Below, piece after piece: positions 23,795 through 31,242 of a stretch of 64,000 nucleotides of DNA. Positions within the stretch are counted from its first letter, which is position 1, and every line of letters starts with the position of its first letter. Location of the stretch: NCBI RefSeq assembly GCF_049999945.1, contig NZ_JBLYUB010000018.1:1-64000 (forward strand), in the 5' to 3' direction. The DNA comes from Planosporangium spinosum (GTDB taxonomy: Bacteria > Actinomycetota > Actinomycetes > Mycobacteriales > Micromonosporaceae). Both the position numbers and the translations under genes were made by a program. Under the pieces are notes generated by a model that made no database searches, had not been told where the DNA came from, and saw nothing but the letters and a program-made list of their open reading frames with translations.

Positions 23795-24148
23795 ATGGCG
23801 GACCGGTCCGACACCGACTCGGTGGAACCGCTACTCGAGGAACTGATCAAGGAGATCATGACCGGCACGGGCTCGGACCCCAGAGACGGCGCCCACCACG
23901 AGGAAACGATCACCGCGGCGCTCACGGAGGCGGCGGCGGTGTCGCTGACCCGTACCCTGACCCAGGCGTCCGACTTCGAGAAGGTACTCCTGGTCGGGGC
24001 GCTCGCCCCGGCACTCGCCGACGCCCTCGCCCCGCCACTGGCGAAGGCGCTCGCCCCGGAGATCGCCAACGCTCTCAGTCAGCTGGCCACGCAGGCAGCG
24101 GTACCCGCGGAGCAGGCCGAGGGCCGCGGCACCGGCGGTAGGCGCTGA
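23795..24148 (+). CDS. Small helical protein of unknown function
   Basis: This 117-residue acidic protein starts at an ATG with GGGAGG upstream. Residues about 70-105 contain a regular Ala/Leu/Pro pattern (ALAPALADALAPPLAKALAP) that suggests amphipathic helices. Its opening VEPLLEELIKEI recalls the first repeat of the neighbouring LAMMA protein (IEPLLMAAMMA). The two genes are co-directional and 156 bp apart, so they may work together. No family is recognised. Confidence 0.6.
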   Translation: MADRSDTDSVEPLLEELIKEIMTGTGSDPRDGAHHEETITAALTEAAAVSLTRTLTQASDFEKVLLVGALAPALADALAPPLAKALAPEIANALSQLATQAAVPAEQAEGRGTGGRR

Positions 24149-24232
24149 TCCGGTCATGGGGTTGCCGGCGCTTGGAGACCCGCCGCGGACCGCGACCGTC
24201 TGGCGGGTGCGGCGTCGGGTACCGGCCGGCTG

Positions 24233-24769
24233 GTGCTCGTCATCGGCGCCGTCCTGGCCGGACTGTGCTGCGTGGGTGGCCTGGTGGCCGCTGCCGTGAA
24301 GGGGGCCGGGGACGCCCGGCTCACTTCGGCCGTCGCGGACACCGACCCGCCGCCGACCCGCGCGCAGGCGCACGCCCGGCTCGGCCAACCCGCCCGCGAC
24401 GGGCAGTTCGAGTTCACCGTACGATCGATGGCGTGCGATCGCCCGACGGTCGGTGACCAGCTCTTCCACAAGGCCGCGCAGGGCAGGTTCTGTCTGGTCA
24501 CCGTGGACGTCAGGAACGTCGGTACCCGCCCGCGCTCGCTCAGCGGCGGCAACCAGATCGCCACCGGGCCGGGCCGGGTGGCGTACCGCAACGACGTGCT
24601 GGCGGAGCTGTACGCCAACCGGAACACGAAGACGTTCTACGAGAACATCAGCCCGGGTAACTCGGTGACCGGCACGCTGGTGTTCGACATCCCCACCGGC
24701 GCCAGGATCACGGCGCTGGAACTGCACGACTCGCGGTTCTCGCGGGGCGTGACCGTCGACGTCGGCTGA
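24233..24769 (+). CDS. Membrane-anchored DUF4352-like extracellular protein
   Basis: This 178-residue protein has one N-terminal hydrophobic segment (LVIGAVLAGLCCVGGLVAAAV) followed by an extracellular immunoglobulin-like domain of the DUF4352 type (FEFTVRSMACDRP, LVTVDVRNVGTRPRSLS, GNSVTGTLVFDIPTGARITALEL). The GTG at 24233 is the first start in the frame and leaves a very short cytoplasmic part. A ribosome site is not obvious, so the true start or an upstream frameshift is uncertain. It probably sits on the outer face of the membrane. Function is unknown. Confidence 0.65.
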   Translation: MLVIGAVLAGLCCVGGLVAAAVKGAGDARLTSAVADTDPPPTRAQAHARLGQPARDGQFEFTVRSMACDRPTVGDQLFHKAAQGRFCLVTVDVRNVGTRPRSLSGGNQIATGPGRVAYRNDVLAELYANRNTKTFYENISPGNSVTGTLVFDIPTGARITALELHDSRFSRGVTVDVG

Positions 24770-24835
24770 GCGCCGACCCCGCGCCCGCCCCCGCACCCGC
24801 CCCCGCGCCCGAGGTCCGCACCCGCACCCGCACCC

Positions 24836-24913
24836 GAGGTCCGCGCAATGTCGCACTCATTGCTGCTATCCGCACGGCGGATGCCGCAAAGTTCGCGACA
24901 TTGCGTGGATCTT
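24836..24913. terminator. Long hairpin between convergent genes (WGATCTTGG family, copy 1)
   Basis: Arms 24836-24854 and 24895-24913 pair over 19 bp with three G:U-type differences, and an inner hairpin ATCCGC-ACG-GCGGAT lies in the loop. The right arm carries GTGGATCTT. It lies between the convergent DUF4352-like gene and the MerR fragment, so it is probably a bidirectional terminator. Confidence 0.65.
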
Positions 24914-24934
24914 GGGGTGGGTGGCCGTGGCCGG

Positions 24935-25186
24935 CTACCCGCCCCACCCCGGCGGGAGCAGTGCGGCCCGGTGGCGCTGCAACTCGGCCAGTTCCGATGG
25001 CTCGGCCGTACCGCCGAGCCCGGCGAGAACGCCGAGCAGCATGCGGCGCAATCGCTGCGCCACCTCGATCCGCTCATCCACCTGCGCCAACTGCCGCTGC
25101 AGCAGCCCACGCGGATCCGCGCCGCGGCCGTCCAACACCTGGCCGACCTCGGCCAGGGACAGGCCGAACCCGCGCAGCGCCGCCAT
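24935..25186 (-). pseudogene. MerR-family regulator remnant (C-terminal part)
   Basis: The 83 codons match the end of a MerR protein: the second helix region (MAALRGFGLSLAEVGQVLD) and the long dimerisation helix (RQLAQVDERIEVAQRLRRML). The N-terminal winged helix that binds DNA is missing. Reading the same frame upstream gives only TRIRVG and then unrelated Gly/Ser-rich sequence. A regulator without its DNA-binding domain is probably non-functional. Confidence 0.65.
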
Positions 25187-25294
25187 CCCGACCCGGATGC
25201 GGGTCGGTCCACTGCTTCCGCACGCCTGCCCGCTGCTTCCGCGTTCACGACAGCGACGCTATGACCTCACACCGTGACAGGTGCAAGCCGACGA

Positions 25295-25777
25295 TCAGGC
25301 CGGCGCACCCTGGACCGCGACGATCGGCTCGTGGCGTACCGGGAAGTTGACGGAGCCGGCGATGAAACAGACCCGGTGGGCGTCCTCGTGCAGTGCCGTC
25401 GCCCGTTCCACCATGTCCGGCGACGTCACGGTGACCCGGGGCCGCAGGGCCACCTCGGTGAAGTGGCCGCCACCGTCGGCGGTCTCGGCCATCACCCCGC
25501 GCGGGGTGTCGGTGTACCCCGTCACCACCACCCCGGCCACGGCGCACACGTGCAGGTACGCCAGCATGTGGCACTGCGACAGCGCCGCGACGAGGAGCTG
25601 TTCCGGGTTCCACCGGTCCGGATCGCCGCGGAACGTCGGGTCCGACGAGCCCGGCAGCGGCGGCGGCCCGGCGGCGGTGACCTCGTGCGCCCGGCTGTAC
25701 CCCCGGTAGCTCGCGGTGCCGGTACCCCGGTCGCCCGTCCAGGTGACGGTCAGCTCGTACGTGTGTGTCCTCGGCAC
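25295..25777 (-). CDS. OsmC/Ohr-family peroxiredoxin-like protein
   Basis: This is a 160-residue cytosolic protein of the OsmC family, which reduces organic hydroperoxides with two conserved cysteines. The cysteines are visible in AALSQCHMLAYL (about residue 69) and HRVCFIAGSVNFP (about 138). The fold starts with YELTVTWTGDRGTGTASYRG. The GTG at 25777 has GGAGTGACCG upstream. It is monocistronic. The reductant (lipoyl protein or thioredoxin) is not encoded nearby. Confidence 0.88.
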   Translation of the reverse strand: MPRTHTYELTVTWTGDRGTGTASYRGYSRAHEVTAAGPPPLPGSSDPTFRGDPDRWNPEQLLVAALSQCHMLAYLHVCAVAGVVVTGYTDTPRGVMAETADGGGHFTEVALRPRVTVTSPDMVERATALHEDAHRVCFIAGSVNFPVRHEPIVAVQGAPA

Positions 25778-25933
25778 CGGTCACTCCTTACGTCCACACC
25801 GGAAGGCATCCCCGAGGAAAGCTACCCTCCGGTACCGCCGACCGGCTTGCCATCCTGCGCTCCCGCCGGGGCAGGCACCGGGTGATCGGTTGTCCGGCCA
25901 CCCACGGCCGGGCCGCCTGGATACGATCGGCCG

Positions 25934-26341
25934 ATGAGAGCTGCCGGAACGTTCAGGGTCAATGCCTTCGTGCCGACCGACGTGGCGCCGGATCCGGCCG
26001 TACCGACCGGTCTTCCCGTGGGCGTCGCGACGATCGAGAAGCACTTCGAGGGTGCGGTCGACGGTCGTTCGACGGCCCTGTTCACCTCGGCGTTCGACCA
26101 GGCGAGGGGCGTCGGCACCTACGTCGCCATGGAGTCCTTCGAAGGCTCGCTGAACGGCCGGACCGGCGCTTTCACCTTCGCGCACTCTGCGACGACCACC
26201 GGCAGCGACCGTACCGCCGAGTTCTGCACCATCGTGCCCTCGAGCGGCACCGGTGAGCTGACCGGCATCTCCGGCACCGGTGGGATCGCGGTCGATGCCG
26301 ACGGCACCCACCGGATCTGGTTCGACTACGAGATCGACTGA
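25934..26341 (+). CDS. DUF3224-family protein
   Basis: This 135-residue small beta-barrel protein has typical DUF3224 features: a short N-terminal strand, a central ALFTSAFDQARGVGTYVAMESFEGSLNGRTGAF, and a C-terminal TGELTGISGTGGIAVDADG. Allene-oxide-cyclase-like folds are suspected for the family, but no activity is established. The ATG at 25934 has no strong ribosome site. It is divergent from osmC. Confidence 0.82.
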   Translation: MRAAGTFRVNAFVPTDVAPDPAVPTGLPVGVATIEKHFEGAVDGRSTALFTSAFDQARGVGTYVAMESFEGSLNGRTGAFTFAHSATTTGSDRTAEFCTIVPSSGTGELTGISGTGGIAVDADGTHRIWFDYEID

Positions 26342-26358
26342 GGCCACGGAGGTCGGCT

Positions 26359-26427
26359 GAGGCCGCGCCACCTCGGTTGAGGACGCGCCACCTCGGTTGA
26401 GGACGCGCCACCTCGGTTGAGGACGCG
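26359..26427. repeat. 20-bp tandem repeat, three copies plus a part
   Basis: The unit GAGGACGCGCCACCTCGGTT occurs at 26359-26378 (one base different), 26379-26398 and 26399-26418, followed by a partial copy. It lies between convergent genes (DUF3224 and YcnI-like). It has no spacers, so it is not a CRISPR. Confidence 0.9.
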
Positions 26428-27162
26428 TTACCCGGCGTCGGCGGCGGCCGGGTCGGTCCGGCGTACCGCGCGGAGGATGAGCCAGCCGTCGAGGCCGAGC
26501 CCGGCCGCCAGGCCGACGAGCAGGCCGGCGCCGAGGATCCCGTACATGCCGCCGCCGCTCCTGCTCGACTGGGCCACCGGTACGGCGTCGGCGCCCTGTG
26601 CGTCGCCGCCCTCGTGGTTGTGGCTGCCCGCGGCGGCCGGATCGTCGATCAGGGTGACGACCGGCGCCCGGTGCCCGGGTTGGTCGGCCCAGCGCACGAC
26701 GGTGCCGTCGGAGTACGTCTGGACGATCGTGAACGCGACCCGGTCGGTGTCCGGCATCGGGCCGAGCGAGACCCTGAGCTGGTCGGGCGTGCTCGGGTCG
26801 GCCGGCGGGCCACCCACCCGGATCCAGGTGACGGTGGCCGTGACCTCGGTACTCTGCGTTCCGTGGATCAGCTCGACGGGATGGTCGAGCGTGCGCATGG
26901 TGGACGAGGGTGCCCAGTTGTCGACGGACATCGGGTAGATCTCGGCGATCGGCGTCGCCTCCGGCGCCACCAGTTCGACCTTCGTCGTGTACGCGCCCGG
27001 CCGTTCCTCCGGGACCTGGAAGGCCAGCTCGGCCGGGCCGCCGCGGGGCGCCTGGGACGGGGTCACGGTGACGTCCGCCGCGGCGGCGGGCGCCGCGAGG
27101 GCAACCGATCCGACCACGGCGGCGCCGAGCACCACCAGCACGGTACGCCAGTTGCCGTTCAT
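26428..27162 (-). CDS. YcnI-like (DUF1775) exported protein
   Basis: This 244-residue protein has a signal peptide (TVLVVLGAAVVGSVALA), a YcnI/DUF1775 beta-sandwich (about residues 30-165; TVTPSQAPRGGPAELAFQVPEE), a His/Gly-containing linker, and a C-terminal anchor helix near residue 215. YcnI proteins bind Cu(II) outside the cell through the histidine at the mature N-terminus. Here the mature start reads ADVTV instead of the usual AHVTV, so that ligand is Asp. The ATG at 27162 has GAGGAG upstream. The usual CopC/CopD-like partner is absent. Copper binding is therefore uncertain. Confidence 0.8.
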   Translation of the reverse strand: MNGNWRTVLVVLGAAVVGSVALAAPAAAADVTVTPSQAPRGGPAELAFQVPEERPGAYTTKVELVAPEATPIAEIYPMSVDNWAPSSTMRTLDHPVELIHGTQSTEVTATVTWIRVGGPPADPSTPDQLRVSLGPMPDTDRVAFTIVQTYSDGTVVRWADQPGHRAPVVTLIDDPAAAGSHNHEGGDAQGADAVPVAQSSRSGGGMYGILGAGLLVGLAAGLGLDGWLILRAVRRTDPAAADAG

Positions 27163-27172
27163 GGACCGCTCC

Positions 27173-27208
27173 TCTTTCATGCCGGTGGCGTCTTTCATGC
27201 CGGTGGCG
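27173..27208. repeat. 18-bp direct tandem repeat upstream of the YcnI-like gene
   Basis: TCTTTCATGCCGGTGGCG occurs twice back to back (27173-27190 and 27191-27208) in the leader of the YcnI-like gene. Read on the minus strand, each copy contains an in-frame ATG. Confidence 0.85.
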
Positions 27209-27259
27209 TCGGGGTACGGGCCCACCCAGTCCCGTACCCCGACGCCAGGTCTGCGCCCG

Positions 27260-28522
27260 TCAGTTGACGTTGATGCGAACCACGTCGAAGGCGGGCTGCT
27301 GGTTGGCGCGCTGCATCATCGGCAGGCGGTGGCTACCGTCACCGGCCCACGACGCGCACTGGGCGATGCCCTTCTGCGGCAGGCCCGGGACCTGGATCAC
27401 GATCTGGTCCGCCTGGGCGCCACCAGCGTTGTCCTCGGTCGCGACGAAGAACGCCGGGGCCGGCGCCGGGTCGGGCGCGACGTCGGTGCTGTCGAGCATC
27501 CGGCACGAGGTGTGGAAGTGACCGCGGACGAGACCCTGCGCGTTCAGCTTCGACATCTCCACGTAGTAGCCGCCCTGGCCGGCGGCGAGGAACCGGTCGC
27601 GGATCAGGTTGCGGGTGCTGACCCGGATGGTGAAGGGCTGGTTGACCCCCACCTGCTGGGGCGCCTGCGTGATCAGCAGCGACGGGTTCTTCGCGGCATC
27701 GCCGACCTCACCCATTTCGGTGTCGACGCACCGGTTGCCGTTCTGGAAACCGTCGTGCAGCTGCAGGTTGCTGCCGCCCCGGCAACGGTCGGCGAGGATG
27801 TTCAGGTTGTTACCGCCGTTGTTGCCGCCGTTGTTGTTGCCGGTGTTGCCGCCGTTGTTGTTGCCGCCGGTGTTGCCGCCGTTGGCACCACCGTTGTTGC
27901 CGCCGTTGTTGCTGGGCTGGCTGACGGTGCACTTGGCCAGCTGGTCCAGGCCGGTCGGCTTGGCCGCGACCCGGCCGATGGCCGTCGCGATGCGGTTGAT
28001 CGTGGCCGTACGCTTGCTGGCCAGCGGACCCAGGATCGAGTTGTTGACGAAGTTCGCCCCGCCCTGGCCCTTACTCGCGGCCAGTTGCTTGTTGGCATCG
28101 GCGATCTGCGTCTCGAGCTGGGCCAGGTTCTGGTCCACCTCGGCCTTCGCCGCCGCCGGTACGGCCGGCAGCTTGTCGGCGACCGTCGGACAGTCCACCG
28201 TCTGCCCGGCGCCCGAGGGGGAGGACGACGGGGTGCTGCCCGGGCAGCCCGGCTTGGGCCGCTGGCCGTCACCCCAGTGCTGGCGGACGGTGCGCCCGTT
28301 CTGCTGGGTGGTGGTGACGTCCTGGCCGTTGGGGGCGGTCGGGCCGGGAGCGACGGGACCGCACTGGGTGTTGGCCACCGGGCGGAAGCGCTGCGACTTC
28401 GCCGAGGACACCTGCTGCACGGTGACGAGGGCGCCGAACACCACGAGGACGGTGGCCACTGCGGCGATCCGCCTGTTTCTACTGCCGCGGGGACGTCCGC
28501 GCCGTTGTGCCGACCGATTCAT
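27260..28522 (-). CDS. Secreted protein with Asn/Gly-rich linker, unknown function
   Basis: This is a 420-residue exported protein. After RNRRIAAVATVLVVFGALVTV (signal peptide or anchor) come a Pro/Ser-rich stretch, a helical domain (about 115-200), a linker built of NNGG/NNNGGN units (about 205-245), and a C-terminal beta domain with paired cysteines (RCRGGSNLQLHDGFQN, GHFHTSCRMLDS, GIAQCASWAGDGSH). Family is not recognised. The low-complexity linker suggests a two-domain extracellular protein. It lies downstream of a 710-bp gene-free region and upstream of the YcnI-like gene, both on the minus strand, with 97 bp between them. Confidence 0.7.
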   Translation of the reverse strand: MNRSAQRRGRPRGSRNRRIAAVATVLVVFGALVTVQQVSSAKSQRFRPVANTQCGPVAPGPTAPNGQDVTTTQQNGRTVRQHWGDGQRPKPGCPGSTPSSSPSGAGQTVDCPTVADKLPAVPAAAKAEVDQNLAQLETQIADANKQLAASKGQGGANFVNNSILGPLASKRTATINRIATAIGRVAAKPTGLDQLAKCTVSQPSNNGGNNGGANGGNTGGNNNGGNTGNNNGGNNGGNNLNILADRCRGGSNLQLHDGFQNGNRCVDTEMGEVGDAAKNPSLLITQAPQQVGVNQPFTIRVSTRNLIRDRFLAAGQGGYYVEMSKLNAQGLVRGHFHTSCRMLDSTDVAPDPAPAPAFFVATEDNAGGAQADQIVIQVPGLPQKGIAQCASWAGDGSHRLPMMQRANQQPAFDVVRINVN

Positions 28523-29234
28523 GAGTGGCTACCTTCTCCTTCACGTCCGGGGCGGCGCGGTGGCGTCGTCCGTACGGGCTACGGGGCACTCGCACGTTGT
28601 CCGGTCCGGTGCCGGCATGCGCCCACTCTCATCTGCGACGAGTCCACACCGCAGCTTTCGGGGATTGACGTTAAAAGCGGCCTCGGATATCCGTCAAGCG
28701 CACCGAGGAAGAATTAAAGTTCCAAAGAGTCTCTTAATCGAGACTTATATTTCTCACTGTCCGGCACCCCGGCTAAATTCGCCTCGTCCAGCCCGGACAT
28801 CTCCATCGCCCCGACCAAAGTCCCAGCTCAGAGCGGGTATAGCGCCACGTACCCGATCGACAGCGATGCGCAACCAGAAACAATTGAACAACCACAACGA
28901 CGATCGCACAGGGCTCCGGTAGTGCCAGTCGACAATGACGACCGGAAATACACCTACACCATTGTCGTACCTTTTTCGCGACGATAACGCCGGACCGGCG
29001 ACGGACACCGGAAAACGCAGCCGGGCAGGCGTCACCGACAGACCCGGAACGCCGGTCGACCCGCAGGTCAGCCGGTCGCCGGCGCCTGTCCGTTCTCCCG
29101 TCCGACGGCACGCGTGCCGGTTCCACCCGGTCAGGACGTGCGGATGCGCCTCCCATCGGTCACGTCAGTCGTCACGCCGTGCGGTAGTACGGGCGATCGA
29201 CCCCTACGGTTCAACGCCGTACCGACGGACGCGG
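28523..29234. other. Long gene-free region, locally AT-richer
   Basis: No convincing gene is seen in 712 bp. The segment 28670-28990 is clearly less GC-rich than the rest of the window. It contains an AGTCTC-TTAATC-GAGACT stem-loop (28728-28745) and probably the promoter of the minus-strand secreted-protein gene. A small RNA or horizontally acquired fragment cannot be excluded. Confidence 0.5.
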
Positions 29235-30191
29235 TCAGGACGGGTCGGAGCCGTTCCCGCGGTAGCGGTGCCCGCCGGGGGTACGGTCGACCGCCTCCGG
29301 CCCGAGCAGCACGGTGATCCGGCACTCGGGGTCGCCGACGGCGATCCGCTCGTCGAGCAGGATCGCCGCCCGGCCGTGGTTGCGGGCGGCGATGCCGCCG
29401 AAGACGCTGGAGGTCATGCGGCACAGGCCCGGAGCGTGCCGGACCGTGGGGCCGAACGGGCAGCGCCGGTTACCCAGCACGATCCGGTCGTCGCTGAGGC
29501 TGATGACGTAGAAGTCGCCGCCGATGGCGGCCTTGAGGCGCACGTAGCAGTCGGCGATCTGCTCCGGGGTGAGCCGGCCGGTGACGGCCCGGGCGCGGCG
29601 GTACTCGTCTTCCATCTGCCCGCCCACGGTCGCACCGACCCGGGCGATGGACTCCTCGTCGGCCAGCGGGCCGTGCATGTCGTTGACCGCCCGGGACAGC
29701 TCCACCACGAGAGCGCGCAGGAACGGCTCCCGGGTGAACCCGTCCGGGCCCGCCTCCTCGCCGGCCGGCAGCGCGTTCACCCGCCGCCGGGGCGGGTCGA
29801 ACGAGTCCTCCTTGCGGCGGGTGACCGCCAGCGTGGCCCGTACCCGCTTGCCACCGCCCCGCTTGGCCACCAGCTCCAGATCCCGGGCCAACCGGGAAAC
29901 CAGCCACAGGCCGCGGCCGCGCAGGCTGGTGGCCTCGGGCCGGGACGGATCCAGGGTGAACGACACCCCCAGGTCATGCACGGTGAGCACCGGCTGCGCC
30001 GCGGTCCAGTCGAGGCTGACCCAGATCGGACCACCGGCGTGCTCCACCGCGTTGCCGATCAGTTCGGAGACGACCACCTCCGCGTCGTCCACGTCGGCGG
30101 GGTCGGCAGCGTGCCGGCGCAGGAACGCGCCCACCTCGATGCGCAGTTCGCTGGCCGCGGTCGCGGTCGGGGGTTCGACAAGCCAGTCCAT
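29235..30191 (-). CDS. Anti-sigma-type HATPase protein with C-terminal MetOD1-like domain
   Basis: This 318-residue cytosolic protein has an N-terminal RsbW-like ATPase (about residues 1-125; N-box SELIGNAVEHAG, G-box GRGLWLVSRL) and a C-terminal part (about 180-300) resembling the methanogen-output-domain (MetOD1) proteins: DFYVISLSDDRIVLGNRRCPFG, APGLCRMTSSVFGGIAAR, GDPECRITVLLG. Three cysteines in these motifs could bind a metal or a cluster. The ATG at 30191 has a weak ribosome site. No STAS partner or sigma gene is directly adjacent on the same strand. Confidence 0.75.
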   Translation of the reverse strand: MDWLVEPPTATAASELRIEVGAFLRRHAADPADVDDAEVVVSELIGNAVEHAGGPIWVSLDWTAAQPVLTVHDLGVSFTLDPSRPEATSLRGRGLWLVSRLARDLELVAKRGGGKRVRATLAVTRRKEDSFDPPRRRVNALPAGEEAGPDGFTREPFLRALVVELSRAVNDMHGPLADEESIARVGATVGGQMEDEYRRARAVTGRLTPEQIADCYVRLKAAIGGDFYVISLSDDRIVLGNRRCPFGPTVRHAPGLCRMTSSVFGGIAARNHGRAAILLDERIAVGDPECRITVLLGPEAVDRTPGGHRYRGNGSDPS

Positions 30192-30447
30192 GACGTCAGC
30201 CCTTCGGCGGCGGGAGAAAAGCCGGCCGCCGGCGCGACGGTACCACCGCCAACCCCCGGATCAGTAAGGCCGAACGTCACAGTGGCTCCGTTCGAACGCC
30301 GATCGACCTGCGGAAACGCGCCGGCGAGATGGCCCGGCGGTGAATGCCCGGTAGCGGGCCGGATTTCCGCCGTACGGCCACTGATCAGTTTCATCGACGT
30401 GGTCCTATTCTCATCGGATTCGACCGTGATCGTGGGAAGGTTCGACG

Positions 30448-30627
30448 TTGGAGCAGGAAAGCAGCAGCGCATACCAGATCGGCCACCTCATCGGGACGTT
30501 CGGGGCGGCGCTCTGCTGCCTCGCCGTGGTCGCCGGAGTGGTCGTCGGAGTGGTCAAGCTCGTCAATCGCCGGAAGCCGCCGGCGCCGCACCAGGACCCG
30601 CCGCCAGCACCGCACCAGGACGCATAG
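30448..30627 (+). CDS. Small single-pass membrane protein (59 aa)
   Basis: A TTG start with GGGAAGG 7 bp upstream opens a 59-codon frame. It has a short N-terminus, one strong transmembrane helix (AALCCLAVVAGVVVGVVKLV), and a Pro-rich tail with two PAPHQD / PPAPHQD repeats. It lies 99 bp upstream of the ECF sigma factor gene on the same strand. It is too short for homology-free proof, but start signal, helix and stop fit a real gene. Confidence 0.6.
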   Translation: MEQESSSAYQIGHLIGTFGAALCCLAVVAGVVVGVVKLVNRRKPPAPHQDPPPAPHQDA

Positions 30628-30726
30628 CTGCCGGTACCGCTCCTGGTCGGTGGTGCGGCGGGCCCCGCGCAGCCTGCCACCCCTCCAACCCGGTCGTTGC
30701 GGGCGTGTAGTGAGGAGGAGGTGCGG

Positions 30727-31242
30727 ATGGACGTGGAGCAGTCCTTCGACGCGTACGTGCGGTCGCGTGGAGCCTCGCTGTTCCGGACCGCCTACGTGCT
30801 CACCGGCGACCACCATCTCGCCGAGGATCTGGTGCAGGAGGCGCTGCTCCGCCTGGCCGGCCGGTGGCGCCAGGTCGCGTCCGCCGGTGATCCGGACGCC
30901 TACGTCCGCCGCACCCTCTACCACCAGCACGTCTCCTGGTGGCGCCGGCGCCGGCGCGGGGTCACCGAGGTGAAGGTCGAACCGCCACAGGTGGCGGCGC
31001 TGGACGCCAGCGGCGACGTGCCGTCCGCCCTCGCGGTGTGGGACGCGCTCGCGCGGCTCGCCCCGCGGCAGCGCGCGGTGCTGGTCCTGCGGTACTACGA
31101 GGATCTCAGCGAGGCGCAGACGGCCGCGATCCTGGGCGTGCGGGTCGGCACGGTGAAGAGCCAGGTACGTGACGCGCTGGCCAGACTGCGGGTACTCGCG
31201 CCGGAACTGTCCGACCGGATCGATCTGGAGGTGACGCCGTGA
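30727..31242 (+). CDS. ECF (SigE-family) RNA polymerase sigma factor
   Basis: This is a 171-residue sigma-70-type factor with region 2 (LFRTAYVLTGDHHLAEDLVQEALLRLAGRW, about residues 18-47) and region 4 (LARLAPRQRAVLVLRYYEDLSEAQTAAILGVRVGTVKSQ, about 104-142). The ATG at 30727 has GAGGAGGAGG 5 bp before it. The downstream gene overlaps it by 4 bp (GTGA) and encodes a membrane protein that is probably its anti-sigma factor. Such pairs respond to envelope or external signals. Confidence 0.92.
   Translation: MDVEQSFDAYVRSRGASLFRTAYVLTGDHHLAEDLVQEALLRLAGRWRQVASAGDPDAYVRRTLYHQHVSWWRRRRRGVTEVKVEPPQVAALDASGDVPSALAVWDALARLAPRQRAVLVLRYYEDLSEAQTAAILGVRVGTVKSQVRDALARLRVLAPELSDRIDLEVTP

Noticed and set aside
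24637..25248. Minus-strand frame of about 200 codons overlapping the MerR fragment
   Set aside because: Its product is Arg/Trp/Ser-rich without domains and lies in a shifted frame relative to the clear MerR-like sequence.
26359..26427. Possible CRISPR array
   Set aside because: The 20-bp units are contiguous with no spacers and no cas genes are present. It is a simple tandem repeat.
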